The translations under genes and the position numbers were made by a program. The notes beneath the pieces are model-generated. The model saw only the letters and a list, made by a program, of their open reading frames with translations. It did no database searches and had not been told where the DNA came from. From Setophaga petechia (lineage: Eukaryota > Chordata > Aves > Passeriformes > Parulidae): a stretch of 64,000 nucleotides of DNA. The DNA lies in contig JANCRA010000014.1 in NCBI GenBank assembly GCA_024362935.1, positions 4,979,001-5,043,000 of the forward strand, written 5' to 3'. Shown one piece after another: positions 10,349 to 25,300 of the stretch. Each line of letters opens with the position of its first letter. The stretch's first letter is position 1.

Positions 10349-13300
10349 GTAAGATACACAACACCTGGAACAGTGAAGTGAGTGTGCTGTGATCACAATG
10401 GGGCATAAATTGCCTTGTTGCTTTCAAAGTGGCTGGGAAATAACCTCATGAATCTTACAAATGTGAACAAGCAAAAAGTCATATAACCCCAGCAGATGCT
10501 CTTTTTCCAGTGTGCTGATAAAGACCTGATCCAAAGAAGGGAGAACCCACAAATCACTGGGAGATGTAGGTGCTCAGCAACCAGACATTAGGCCCCAGGG
10601 TTCCAGCAGAGGGTTGATAAAGTAGAAAGAGATCTGAGAGTGAATATAATGTTTAGCTCTCCACATCTTCAGTGGACATAAGCTGGCTATGTTAAAGCAT
10701 GGCTGCAAGAATAAACTCCCACAAGACCATAATACCTGGGCTAGGTAGGACTGGCTGTACCATAAAAACACTCATTGATGTGTGCCAGAATCATTTCCAG
10801 TTGTGACTGAAGCAAAAATACAGGCAGGCTTCCAGAGGCACCACTCCTTGCAGCCTGGAGTGAGCAAAAGTGAGAGCAAGTTTTTCTTGTTTCTTCTGAG
10901 ACCCTTCCACCATGTGAAGTTCAAGGTTTTCCCAGGTTAAGGAAGCAGACAGGAACCTGTACTTCCTGTGCTCAGACAGAAAATCCACAGATATTGTGTC
11001 ACTCAAATTGTGACTTGGAACAAACAGTTCTGGACAGAAATGCTGGCAATATCATCCCTTTAAACATATAGATATGAGGGGAATTTGTGTTCCTCCCACT
11101 TTGCACAGGAGTACTTTAAACTGCAGCTACAACTGGGGTCACAAGCACTGGAAGGACAGTCTGGCTGTGGGCTCATTAATATAAAAGGCTTCCAATCAAT
11201 TATGGAAGTACAGGTTTCCACAAGCCCTAGAACTGCTGCTGCCCTGTCCAGCAGTCTGCCACTACTGACATAAACAACAAGCTATTCTGCAATGAGCAAA
11301 GGTAATAAAGTTTTGTTTCCTATCCTGAATTTCTGCTCCACATCCCTTCCCTACTCTCCTCAGCACTCCCAGTTCACCCCCATATCCCCAGCAGGTCCCA
11401 CCTCTGCAAATACTTTTCACTGCCTCAGCTCCCTCCCCTGCAACTGCTCCAGAGCTCCAGGTGTATGTGCTGGTCACTTGAGTTCCATGTCCATGGTATT
11501 GATGTAGCTTTTTCTCTTCTTCCTAGATATTGCATTTCATGAAATTTTAGGGTGTTGGAGGTTTATATCTATACATCAAATTTAGCTGAAGATGACTAAC
11601 ATTAAAAATGACTGGGGGGGAGGAAACTGGCAGACAGCACAATTCCTTAAACTTATTTTTCTTGCAAAAGCAGACTAAAATTATTTTTCCATTACAGCCA
11701 CAGTAGACAACTGTCTGTTTGTAAGGAAACTATCATCTGTTACCATAGGATCTGATTGAGAGCCCATTAAATTCAAAGAGCAGCAATATCCTACACTACA
11801 TTCATCATTCCACTACCCAGGAAACCAAGACCAGATCAAGGCAATTCTACCATTTGGTGTTCTATAGGTTACCAGTTTATTACAGTAAATATATATGTAT
11901 CAAAGCAGGGTTTGTACCTAGAAACACAGACCAAGTTTTGTCCATCTTTCCATGTAAAAGTTGCTGAGGCAGCAAATACTGTGAGAAACCTGCATATAGA
12001 GAACAAAAAAAAGCATGAGATAATGGTCCATACCAGAATTTACCAGCAAGTTATTTTTCAAGCTTATTTAGAGAGCTCTAATCTGCAAACTGATCATGTT
12101 GCTATAGTTACATCCAGGCTTAGCTTTAGCCTTTAAATAACAATAGCACACAATTATTTCAGTGTGCACACACTGGCACTGTTAATCAAGGGACTTGAGG
12201 GGAATGATCCAAACAACAACGAGAGGACAATGTATTTAAACCTGGAACAGCTGAAACAAAAACATCCTTTTGCAACACTCCCATATGAGAGCAGTTATTC
12301 ACATCCTCCTCTTCAGGGTATTAAGTATCCTGATTACTACACGAAACTAAGAATTCTGAAAGATAATTAACTGTCCCAGATTAATCAAAGAATGAGGTGT
12401 ATGTATTTAGAGCTATGACCTTACCCATCTGAGCAGTCCTGCTGAATGAAGTCAGTCAAATATCACACAGGAACAAAGGAGTCTCTGTGGCAGAAATGGG
12501 ATCAGCTCCCATACTTAATATGCAAACTATTCTCCAAAGCAATTACCTGGATATTATGCAATCCATACATCTCTTTCGGAAGTAAGGAGTAACTTTAAAC
12601 CTTCCAGTATTTCAGGTCAAACAAATGCTGAGTTTTTCACAAAATACTATCTATTTTTATAATTAAAATATTTTTGCTTATTGAAAATGTCCTCAATATT
12701 TTTAGGCAGTAAAAACATGAATCTATTAATTTTTATTATTTTGTAATTTTATGAAATTTTCTTAATTGCTTAGCTTAAAAGGGAGAAAAGGGAAGAAACA
12801 AAACAAAATGGACATAGAGTAGAATTGTAGCAAGATTTTTCAGAAATTCAAAAAGGTAATATTTGGGGTTTTTTCTCCTATTAGAATCTGGCCAGAGCAT
12901 CGCTTGTGATAATTCCAATGCCACTGTACAGTGTGGATCAGGAGAAGTGATTCAAATTGAAGAGAGCTTCTATGGGAGGAAGACCCCTCACTACTGTGTG
13001 TCAGAGACTCCTCTGCAGCTTGACAGAGATGAAGGCTGCAGCTGGCTCAGTGTCAAGGATGAAGTAGCAGGTGGGATCTCACAGCATTGCTTGTCAGAAA
13101 CACAGAGCATGGACCAAAGCTCCTCATGCCTCAAACACTTCATCATTTTTCCCAGGAGAGTTAGCAAATGGGAAAGTGGATTATTTCTAAAATTAAGGGA
13201 ATCACAGAGAACTTGTGATGGGGGGGAGGTTGCTACAGGAGGTTGGGTGGAAAGGAGGAGTTTTGTGAGAAGGTTCAGAGAAGGAGAGGAGGAGCTAAAG

Positions 13301-16300
13301 GAGGGATTTTTGGGAAGAGCAAAGATTCACAGGAGGGGAGGAGCAAATGAAGGGCAAGGGGTGTGCCTGACAAGGGTGTGGCTGGCTCCTCTTAGTGTAG
13401 GAAGGAAATATGTGAACACACTGATTCCTTGACAAATTCAGTGTGATACACAAGGTTTGACAGAGATGGAAGGCACACATCCAAACAAAGCTCACTCCCA
13501 AGCAGGAGGGGTGACAAGGGTGACACCCCCGGGGACACGAGGGCAGGAGGGACCTGCTGGAGCCTGGGCTTGGATGCTAAACAGAGACTGTGGCCTGTCC
13601 CCAGGGAGATTCTTAGAGCTTCCAGCCAAAATTAAACAAAACAATTTTTTTTTCTTTTTTCTAATAGTATCTTTTCAAATTCAGCTTTGTTCCAATAAAA
13701 TGAATTGTTGCTAAGAAATGCCACAAAATAAGCAACACACTAAAATCAAAGTGATGTGTAAATTTCTCTAGAAGTCCTTTTTGTTTCTCAATCATCTTTC
13801 ATCTGTGCTATTGTGGCAGTAAAGGCAAAAGCCACGTGCTGATCTGAAATGCTCCCTTTGCAGGCCAGTGTCACGGGCTGCAGGCCTGCCAGGTGGCAGC
13901 AGATGGCACTTTCTTTGGAGACCCCTGTCCAGCTTTGGGAAGCTATTTGTCTATTCAATACCACTGCAAGGAAGGTAAGAGGGAGGGAGATGCCCACACA
14001 AGAAGCCTGTCCTGTTTTGTGCTGTAACACTGAGACCACTGATATTTATCTTAAAAGTCATTGTTCCATCCTCAGGGAAGAAACTGGAATAGTGGTGGTC
14101 ACTGAAAATAGGCACAAAAATATAGATTCCCTGTCCTAACTGAGGATTCTGGGTAAATACAAAGCCCAGAAATTCAGACACATAAAACATATTTAAATGA
14201 AATTATGTTCCAACAAGAATTTTGATTACTAGTCATGGAAAAGAATCAGCTCCCTGTCACACCACTAATGCACACAAATTAGCAGCAGTACCAGCTGTAG
14301 TTTGGAGCATGCTGCCTCTCAATGCCTGAAAATAAATTGAATTTTGTAAGGAAAGTAGACAAACACTGGCTCTGAATTGGGATTCTGTATTGCAGGTCTG
14401 CAGCTGGTTCTGAAAGACACATGTTTTGTCTTTGAGAATATCACAATCACTTTGATCTGGCTGCTCTCACCATACTCGGGGAACCTTTCCTGTACCATCA
14501 GCACTGGAGATGGGCACACCATTGATCCTTACTACCCTCTAACGTAAGACATAGCCTTCATTTCCCTTCAGACAAACAGTACATTTCATTGCTTGCACTT
14601 TATTGAATGTGCAAAGTCTCATAAATGAGATGTTAAAAACGAGATAGCTCAATAATAGAACATACCTATGAGAGATGGATTCTGCAAAAACCTGTTTAGA
14701 AATCAATACAAAATTTTATATTAAGCTGCCAACCACAATCTTTCTTCTATTATAACAAGTGTTTCCTATTTCCAAGACTATTTATTCCAGGTCTTAAGAC
14801 TCAAAATTACTGAAAACATGTCAGTAATTGCCAAACTACAAGCAAATATTATTTCCTTATGTTTAAAGAGTGGGGTTTTGATAAAAAAACATAACAAGGA
14901 CATTCTGTAGTTTTTATTTTAATTGCATAGAAATCCTGTCTTTAATAGATTAAACATTTTTCTGATGGATTTTAAAATCAGATTTTGTCTTAGTGGTAGG
15001 AATGACATTTAAATTAATGAAATTTGGGGATGTGTTATCACGTAAGGTGAAAGACTTCCCAGGATGATCTTTCACAACAAGTTCTCTTTCTATTCTAGAC
15101 TGGTCAGCAACCTCACATACAGGTACTCCTCTCCTGGGGAGTTCAGTGTTTTTGTGGAGTGCACCAGCAGTGAGTGGCACGTGATGGCCCAGAGGCAGGT
15201 GACAGTCCAGGAGCAGGAGGATCAGCTCAGCATTGCCGGGTGCTACAGCCGGTACGAGGCGGGGAACAGCTCCCGCTGCCGAACGCTCTATGGGGAGCTG
15301 CTCTGGATCCAGGTTCAGCTCACTGGAGGTGAGGATCATTCCTCTGCATGATTTAAAGGGAAGGATGAATATTATTGCCATCCATGGCATAGAAGCAGGA
15401 TTGTCATTACGCAAAATAATAATTCTTTTTAGTCGATGCTTTCCCGCTAATTGTATTCCTGCAATTTTATTCTCTCAGCTCCTTTGGAGGGTCCTTTCTC
15501 AGAGATATTTCACCACCTAAAGCATGAGTATAAATCCTTTTTTCCTATTGGCAAAGCTGATAGCACAAGCTTAACTTTAGTCACAAAAATCTATGTGATG
15601 CCAGTCAGAATATTTCTGTATTTGAAGTTAGAAATTTCCTCTGATTAGAGTAAGAGGATTCCACTTTGAGCTGGACACATTTGCTGGTGTACATTTCTTT
15701 CTCACTTCAAGTTCCTGGAAGTGAGAAAGCACATATGTGCTGAAAAAAATTAAAAATCAGTAGTGTATGTTTGAATTCTCTTCTCAAAACATTCCCAGCA
15801 GAAAATACATGAATAGATTTGCATTAAGTCACCTTAAGTGACTTTATTAAAAATGACTGCATTGCTGCAGTGTTCTTGTGACTCCTGTATAAACACTGGA
15901 ATGCTGCACAAAGCAGCTGGAACTTGTTGGCCTGTTGCACAAACTGTGAGAAATTTTCATCTGTGTTTTTGCAGGCAGTGGAGTAACCTACAGTGTGCTA
16001 GCAGATAACATGACACTGAGTGAATCCAGTGCAAAGGAAGGTCTTGATCCCCATAACCTGACTCTCAGCAGGGCCTCTCAAGAGCTGATAGGCCCAGGGA
16101 TGCACCAGCTGGAGATCCGAGCATCCAGGAGCACGATGGCATCGCAGATCTCTGCGACTATTGCTGTTCATTTAATTGAGCCAGTATCTGGAGTTCAGGC
16201 TGCAGTGGCTTCCCACACTCTGCAGCTGGGGCAGGATTTGGAGGTGAATGTCTCTGTGTCCCATGGTGCCCCAGAGGAGCTGATGTTTGAGGTGATTGGA

Positions 16301-19300
16301 TCCAACCAAAGCCAGCGGCACAGAGCAGACGGCCCTCGTGGGGAGCTGCGGGCGTACGGCGTTCCCGTGCCCGGGGAAGGTACAGCAACAGCAACACCTC
16401 CTGTGCTTCCAGGACATCACAGCTCACATAAACAGGCACAGCATCCTGGCCTAGGGGACAGTAATGCACAGTTGAATTTGTCAGCTTTTCTGACTGCCCA
16501 AAGTCTGCAGAGCAGGATGAGCAGCACAGTCCTATGTAAGTGAGCTAAAAAATGGAGCAGACAAATGGCTCTGCTCTGCAGAGTCAGAGCAAGGCTTCAC
16601 CTGATTCTTGCAATGGAAGACACATAGTAAAGACACATAGGGTTTATTTTTTCATGGCTCCATCTGATTGAAGTACAAATGAGGACATTTGCTTGAATAG
16701 CAAAGTGTTTTCCTCCTATTTGTTCATTATGTTTCAAGTTTAGACTGCTCTGCATTTTACACCAAAGTAATTAATAATCTGAGGAGTTCTCAGTAGAGAT
16801 GGCAAAGAAAAGGGGAGTTTTTCTGCATGTCCATTTCCAACATATAACCTTCATTGGAGTTAATTATGAATAAACATTTTAGTAATATTATCCTTCCATT
16901 ATTACATAGTCAAAGACTTTAAAATGTGGAATGAGGCAGATTGTGCATAAGAGTTAATTAACAGTGGCAGAAGATAAAAAAGTTTCCACCTCTAATGAGT
17001 TATTCCAGCCCCATGCAAAAGTGGGAACAGTAGAGGCTAATTATTATTTCATTTCATATTTTTAAATTATTCAATATTAAAGTTTTATTTGTTCTCCCTG
17101 TACCCATTTGAACATCCTTTCCCCATAGGCAGAAATTTTCAAACATGATAACTGCTCTTTCAAGATGCTTAAACTCATTTGGCCTCCAGTGTTTGTACAC
17201 CTCTTGTTTCCTGTGTGATACCGTAGTCAGCTGACAAAGAATTGCATGACAAGGGCTAGGTAAAGGGCAGTTGAGTTATTCAGAAGTTGAGATAAAGGGG
17301 GAAAACATTCCAGAAAAAGCCTTTCAGAAGTGGACACCCATCAGAAACCCCCTGAAAACTCTTAACAGAAAAGAAGGGGATTTTGTTTAGAAATTGGATA
17401 TTGTACCTCAAACCTGTTGGACTGGGCCCACTGCTACTCTTAACTGGCCCTTTTCCTTCTCTAGGTACTTATCTAGTGAAAGTGGTGGCCATGAATGACT
17501 TCTCAAACATGAGTCTGGATCTTGGATTCATCACTGTGCTGGCAAACAGCTCCCATAAAAAAGGTAATTACATTAATCTGACAGTGCTGGTTTTTACCAT
17601 GGAAGTGTCTTTTTGCAATCAGAGCGTTTCATGGAGTGTTTATGGTTTGCATGTAGTAATTGCTTTCCTTCCAGCAACAGTGCTGAAAACTTTTGTGGAG
17701 GCTTCTTCCTGATGAAGGCAGATTCCCTGACTTTGATGTAGTCATAAATTAGCATCACTCTGTATATGTAACACATTGCACATTTGCTGTTTGTCCTAGA
17801 AATAATGAGTGAAGTTTATGGCTTGGGACATAGTTTTGAAACCAGAAAATATTTGCATCACAGCAGTCTCATAAATTGCTGTCACTAATGGCTTCTAGAT
17901 GGCTCATCCTTACATTTACAAGAGCAGATTATACCAGCAATAAAATAACCTTAGCACTAATTGTATTGAAAGTTTTCCAGTGCTTTCAATCAATTTTTCT
18001 TTGTACATCAGTGAAACTCCACCACCTTCTGTGAATATATTTTGATTTATACCATTATGTCTGAAGAATCAGGATCATCCCTTTGTAGTCTCTGATGAGC
18101 TTGTTGTTACCATTTTGCCCATTTGACTGTGCTGTTTGTCACAGCTCTGGAGTCTGGTTCTTACAGCCCCATCTTTCACACTGTCACAAGTCAAATCTTG
18201 TGGATTTAAGTCATATTCACTGAGAATGTCTGAAAACTTTACAGGTAGCACTAAAATATTCTGTTCTTTTTTGCATTAAACAGATTCTGATAAGGAAGAA
18301 GGCAGCTACAAAATAAATACTTCAAAGAAGAACGTAAGTATTATTTAAGGACCTTTCTTAAAAATTGCTTAGAGATTTTTCTTACCAGTGAAAGTGCTGT
18401 ATAAGACAGGGAAAAGAAGTATTTGCAGCATAGTAAATTATGGACTAGATGTTCTGTTCTCCATATGGCTTAACACAAAATCTATACCACAAGTCTTGGA
18501 GACAAATGTGTTTACAGGCATTCCATCTAAATGCATAAAAAAGATTAAAGAAAATGAACTTTTCACAACAATTCAGTTTTGGAAGTTAAAATGTGTTTAT
18601 ATGAATTTTTAATTCATCTACTTGACTAATGCAAACCTCTCTCTGGAAAGTGATCCTTCAAGTAGAGTTTAATATATTTTATATGGTTCCCAAGTGTTTT
18701 CTGTTTTTGTATTGGAGTGTTTAAATTATTTTGCAATGAAAAATCTCCCAGTTTTTGGCAAACTAAAAAGTTAATGATACACCAATTACTAACAGCTGTC
18801 CAAATTTAAATAATAAAAATGCCAGATAGAATATTTTATCATGTTAAAAGTCTAGTTTTTAACTGTAACACTAGCAGACAGACATCTGCTATGGGAGATA
18901 TACTGCTTCACAAGAAGCCATCATGCTTTACAGATTGCCTGTAAAACTATATTGCATCAGAGGAATATAAATCTAATCCACACCCAAGTTTATCACAGTT
19001 TGGTACACAGAAAGACAAGCTCAGCTACCCCTTCTCCTCTTTGTTTATAGCTGCAATGTATCCAATTAAGATAAAAAAGGAATGCACCAGAAGACAAGTT
19101 GTTGTTCAAGGGTTAGAAGTCTTGGTCCAGATGTGAAGGTTTAACATGAATTCATTTCCTAAGTACCTAGTTTTGAAAATGGAAGCTGCACTCCTAAACC
19201 AATTCTACATTTGGGAAAATTTTGCCACACAATTTTTCTGTGCCATCTTCTTCTATTCCCATTGCTTCTACAGCCACACTACCCATGCTAAGAGAAAGAT

Positions 19301-22300
19301 CATATAAACTACAGATCTGCATCCACTGATTTGGGGTCTAAACTTTCAGACCTTTTTCATTATAAAGATGAAACAGATGTATGTATTTATTTATGTTTGT
19401 GTTCTAACTGATACATTTACTTCTTATTTAGGATCACAAAATATATATTAAACCGAGTCGCCATGTGGATCCTTTCACAACTCTTACACTTGGCTGGCCA
19501 GACAACAACAATAATTCCAGTTTTCTCTGGACCTGTGGTTGGTGCATTTCCTGAACTTTTTTCACCAACTTGTACTTGATGAGTAACAAACTCACTGTTG
19601 TGTCAGATCCAGTGTTGAAAATCTGACTTAAGGATGCTTCATTTTGTGGCTTTAAAGTTTGCCACTCACTGTACATGAAGAATGTCCTCCTACCCAACCC
19701 TAGTTTTGAGACCAAACTAATTGTGTATATATTTTGGCATAGTACTCCATTTGTCTTCTCCCAAAGGTTTCAGTTTTTCAGTTTTTCAAGATCTACCTGT
19801 CCTAAACTTCACTGTCATAGCCAAGGACTAGCTCCAACTGACTTACACAGGCATTTGCAAAGTACATGTGTCTCAATAAAACAGCAATAATTAACATTAA
19901 ACATGATGCAAACACATTTCTGGCTGAAAACAGGCTTGGGATTCAGGCCATCTGTGTTCTATTCCCATAATTATCCCTGACCTCATACATGACTTTGGAA
20001 AAGCCTGTGCACTCTTTGAATTGTGTTCACGAAACTTGTCTATAAAGCTCTTTGAAACTTCTGGCAGGAAAGTCCTTTATAAGCTGCTGTTCTAACTATA
20101 AAGGAAATGTTTCTGCAGGAGCTTGCTGGCCTGCCTGGAATGAATGTGTGAAGCAACAGATAATCCTAATCCACCAAAGTGAGGTGCAAATCCCACCTTC
20201 CTGCCTTCCTCCTCCGAAATCAGCAGTGACTGTCAGGATTACTGTCCAAAACCATGGCAGTGAAGAGAGGCAGGATGAGCAATGTCTCTATGTGACTGCA
20301 AAACAAGAACTGCAACTGGAAATCAGGTCTGGTTTTAAACTCTGGTATTCACAGGTTAATATTATTACTGCACAAGCATAGTGCAAGGCCAGTTTCCAAT
20401 AATAATGATAATAAAGTAGTATTGTGCTTTTAGAATCACAGAGTACTACAGTCACAGAATGCTTTGGGTTGGAAGGGACTTTAAAGATCATCGTGTTCCA
20501 CCCCTCAGTCATGGGCAGAACACCTTCCTCTAGATCAAGTTACTCAGAGCTCCACCCAGCCTGGCCTTGAACACTTCCAGGGATGGAGCATCCACAGATT
20601 CTCTGGGCAACCTGTGTCAGGACCTCAACACCCTCACAGTAAAGAAAGCTTATTGTTCTAAATCCATTTGCACCTTACCATTATAAAAATTACTGACCAA
20701 ATAAGTCTTGCTGCATTTTTCAGTCCATGTTTTTGAACACAATCCTTTTACAAACTGAAACACATTCTCCTGAAAACCACTTAGGGTTTTTGACCCCACT
20801 GCATCCTTCTAGTGTTGGAGATTTCAGTGTGTCAACCTCATTGAAACAACAGGAATAAATGCTATAAGATATGTGTGAAATTTCTCCTAGACATCTCATA
20901 CTATGTGTAACTCCTGTCTTACTTCCTTGCAGGTGTGAGGCAAACTGCAAGCCAGTGAATGTTAGTGATGAAGTTGTTTTGAGTGTCTCTGGACAGGAGG
21001 ACTCCCAGGCCATATATTATAACTGGTATTTAGATAACACATTCCAAAACAAGGTGAGAGCACCAGATTTGTCAGAAATACTTCACAAACAAAAATAAAT
21101 ATCCACAAAGCCATATGGCCTCAGAGGGATATTTTGTCAAGTGGATGCTTACAAAATACCAGTGAAGATGGAGACAAGAGGGTGCCTGGATTGGGAGGGG
21201 TTATAATGAAGGGCACCAGACTGCCACCCTGCTCCTAATAAATCACAACAGAAAGAACAGCAAAAAGCCTCTATTTCCATGTGTTCTTTTTTGTCTGAAT
21301 TTCCAGCCCACAACCCTCCCTCTAGCCTGTGGCCTGACTGGTTTCCAGCAGCACTCTTTGAATTTGCTTCAAAGCAACTCATCCGTATTGAAGATGACCA
21401 GCTCCTTCTTGCAGACACAGGGAGAAGCTTTTCACATTAAAGTAACAGGTAGGGGCTAACAGGGTTTTTAGGGTTTACAGATTCCTTTGAGATAATCTCT
21501 GCTGACATGACATTGTATTGATGTCACACATGCATAGCCTCACTGACAAATGTGAGAGTAAATTAGTCCACAAGTTGAAAGTGTTACTTTATATGCAAGT
21601 TCTTTAAAATAATGAGGAGATAAGTTTGTTCTGGGGTGTCACACAGCAGGAGAAATTCAGTTATCTCACTCCAAGCTGTCAATAACTTTTGTTAGGGCTC
21701 ACCTGAAACAAAGTTATGCTACATGCTTGATCAAATAATAATGCTTTGCTTTATAATCAGACATTAACATATTGGAAATAGTTCTTTTGTGTTATGGTTG
21801 ATTCAGTAGCAGGATTTCATTGCTCGTTAGTCCAGCCTGCCGTGTGTGTGCCCGACAGGCAGCCCGGTTGTTCGGTGGGCCCGATGCAGACCCGGTTGCT
21901 GGGTGGGCTCGATGCAGACCCGGTTGCTCGGTGGGCCCGATGCAGACCCGGTTGCTCGATGGGCTCGATGCAGACCCGGTTGCTCGATGGGCTCGATGCA
22001 GACCCGGTTGTTCGGTGGGCCCGATGCAGACCCGGTTGCTCGATGGGCTCGATGCAGACCCGGTTGCTCGGTGGGCTCGATGCAGATCCGGTTGCTGGGT
22101 GGGCTCGATGTAGATCCGGCTGCTGGGTGGGCTCGATGCAGACCCGGCTGCTGGGTGGGCTCGATGCAGACCCGGTTTCTCGGTGGGCTCGATGCAGACC
22201 CGGTTGGTCGGTGGGCTCTATGCAGACCCGGTTGCTCGATGGGCTCGATGCAGACCCGGTTGCTGGGTGGGCTCGATGTAGACCCGGTTGCTCGGTGGGC

Positions 22301-25300
22301 TCGATGCAGACCCGGTTGGTCGGTGGGCTCGATGCAGACCCGGTTGCTGGGTGGGCTCGATGCAGACCCGGTTGCTGGGTGGGCTCGATGTAGACCCGGT
22401 TGCTCGGTGGGCTCGATGCAGACCCGGTTGCTCGGTGGGCTCGATGCAGACCCGGTTGCTCGGTGGGCTCGATGCAGAGCTGCCCCAGGCGCTGCTGGGC
22501 TCGCTCCTGCCTGACTCCCGCTCCCTCCACTCGCAGGCAGGACCCAGCGAGGTTACGGGGAGCGCTGGCTCCTGCTGAGCACCGTGCCCCCGCCCGCAGC
22601 CCCCGGCTGTGCCCTGAGTCCCGAGCGCGGCTCGGTCCTCACCGCCTTCAGGGTCTCCTGCAGCGCTCCCGGCCCCGCCAGTCCTGGCAGGCAGCTCACC
22701 TATTGCTTCTATGTGACACCAGGTAAGTCCCCAGGCCAAGTGTTTGGCGTCTCCTGACAAGAGCAGAGGCACAACCCGCCCTGCTCTGCAGGGACGCTGC
22801 TCGCAGTGAACATGGCCTGAGTCCCCTGCTCAGCGAGCAGGAGGTGTCTCGGTGCTGTCTGCTCCCTCACCCCTTCTTTCCTGTTTCAGATTCTCTCCTG
22901 GATTGTAGCCCGGATCCTGAACTCTTCCCAGTTTATCTTCCACTTGGAGAAGAGGAAAATGATTTTATTTTACATGTGAAAATTATTGTTAGCAACAGCT
23001 TTGGTGATACAGTTCAAACAAATGCTTCAGTGAAGGTACACAGTAGAATTAATTAGTTTCAAGAACTCTCAAGTGGATAACTAACCCATAATTGACTTTT
23101 GGAGTTTCTTCCTGTTTTAGATGTACTACTTCCTTCTGAATGTGCCATAATCACCATTTTTCTACCTAACAGAGACTATTCTTTGTGTGCTCAAGGTCGA
23201 AAGATCTTCCATTGCCCTTTTTTCTAGAACAAAAGTCTAAAAGAATTGTTTGGAGAGTGATTGAGCAGCGTAAGCCTATTTACTGAGTCTGAAATTACTC
23301 TGTGTAGGCCCAAAAGCCTCTTGCATCTTCCCCAGTGCCACAGTAGGGAGATCCTTATCAGGCCATTAAAAAAACAAACATCTAAAATGGGGAACATGAA
23401 GTTTTATGTCCCAGTGTATCTAGTCTGTCATTAAGATGATCATGGAAGCTGTTCAAAGAAAACTATAACAACCTTGGCAATGTTGAGAGCATATCTGATT
23501 CCTTCACCAGGTGGGACCTGCAGATACGATGGATGGGAACCTGACCCTGCAGGCTGTGGTGTCTGAGAAGGCAAACACCATCCTAAAAGATGGGAACAGC
23601 AGCATGAGTCTCTTCCAGCTGTACCAGTCAGTGACATCTGTCCTCAATCAGCAGATCCAAGAGGAAAGTTTTAACATGTCTTTACAGAAAAACACACGAA
23701 AAGAGGTCAGCAAAACACTTTCTTGCAGTAAAATGTCATATAATGGACTTCATATTGTTTGACAGTTCTTGTGTAATAAAAAGCTCACATATCACCACTT
23801 GAAATCAATGAAGGTTTCAAGTTTCTAGCATCTGTCTCAGTGTTTGGCACAGGTCTCAGCTAGTTTTCACTATTTGTCTACATAAATTATTTGTCTTATC
23901 ATTCATCAGTAAAACAGTTAATTCTCAATTGTTATTTTATTAATTTAAACGAGTTAATCTAAACCTAATTTTCCCAAGCAATTTAAATATCAAATATCAA
24001 TAAAATGGCATATCTAGAGGGATAAATATCCTATCTAATTTCCCCCAAAAGCACTAGATGGCAGGTGATTTTCTCTAGTCCATTTAGCCACCAGTTGATG
24101 TTTCAGTCACAAGCTGATATTTGTACAGTGCTTTGAGTGCCTCAGATGAAGAGATCTAGAGAATGTATCCTTCAATTAAGATTCATTATTTAAATAACAT
24201 CAATCACACATGGCTCTGCTTTCTCTGGAAGTGGCATTTACACAGCAATTCACATACATTAGTACAAATTCTCACAAGTAACTCTCCTTGCTCATAATGG
24301 ATGTTAAGTGTATGAATTCTCTGTGCTGGGAGGTAACATAAAACTCATGATTATATAATTACTAGGGCAAGTGGCATCTTGTCAGTAGAGCTAATATGAG
24401 CTCAAATGATCCTTGTTGTGGAGTCTTACTCTACTGCATAACTTACAGCAAGCCTGGCTGTCAATACACAGCACTACTTTCACAGTCCTAATTAGCATCT
24501 TGTTCCTTTGCCTAATTATCCCTTTTCATCCCAAGCTCCGAGGGCTGATGCTGACAACTCTCTCTGTTGTTAACATAACATCAATGCAGACTGCTCTGAA
24601 GATGTCAGAGGTATTGAAAGAAATCACTTTCAGGAGTGAAGAGCTGTCTGTCTCAGCACAGGTAAGAAGCAATTCATCTCATATTTCCTCACACTAATAG
24701 TAGAGACTCTAATTATCCCACTGACCTCGGAAGAGTTTCAGTGCCTTACAATTATCTGTTCTTACCCATTTTTTCAGCTGTACCAGTATGTGTATTTTGA
24801 CCAGCAGTATTTTGACTCTGTTTAGAGTAAGTAAATTCAAGTCTCAGATATTGTCTCAGCAATCTCTACAATCCAGGCTATGACCATTACATTTATCATA
24901 CATTTTTGAGACAGAATCCTTAACTTTTAGTCAGAAACATGTCAGGGTGCATGTTTTCTCCTGTAAAGCACTTTTAGAACCCTAAAGAAGAACTGCCTCA
25001 AGAGGGTTTTTCTAGAATTCCCACATTCATTCATCCCTGATCCTGGCACTGCTCAAAATGCAGATAGGCAATGGTCAAGGAACATGTCAGCACCCAGAGG
25101 GGCTGGGCACAGATGTGCAGGTTGGTCTCACAATATTATCCCTTGAGTCTTGTCTGGCAACAAGGCATTGTTAGTAGCTGAGGCTATTTATGGTTATGGG
25201 GTGAGCATATGGCAGGACAGAACAAACTGTCACTGGAGGAAGTTTCCCAAATATGCAGGCAACAAAAACAGCTGTCCTGATTTCTGATGTATTATAGAGC

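Noticed and set aside
21864..22478. CRISPR-like array
   Set aside because: The repeats are directly adjacent with no unique spacers, and the context is a vertebrate intron. It is a minisatellite.
21794..22772. Long open frames of 184-237 codons on both strands through the 28-bp array
   Set aside because: They arise because the 28-bp unit lacks stops in all frames. The repeated peptide is just the array read in three frames, and it sits in intron 13.
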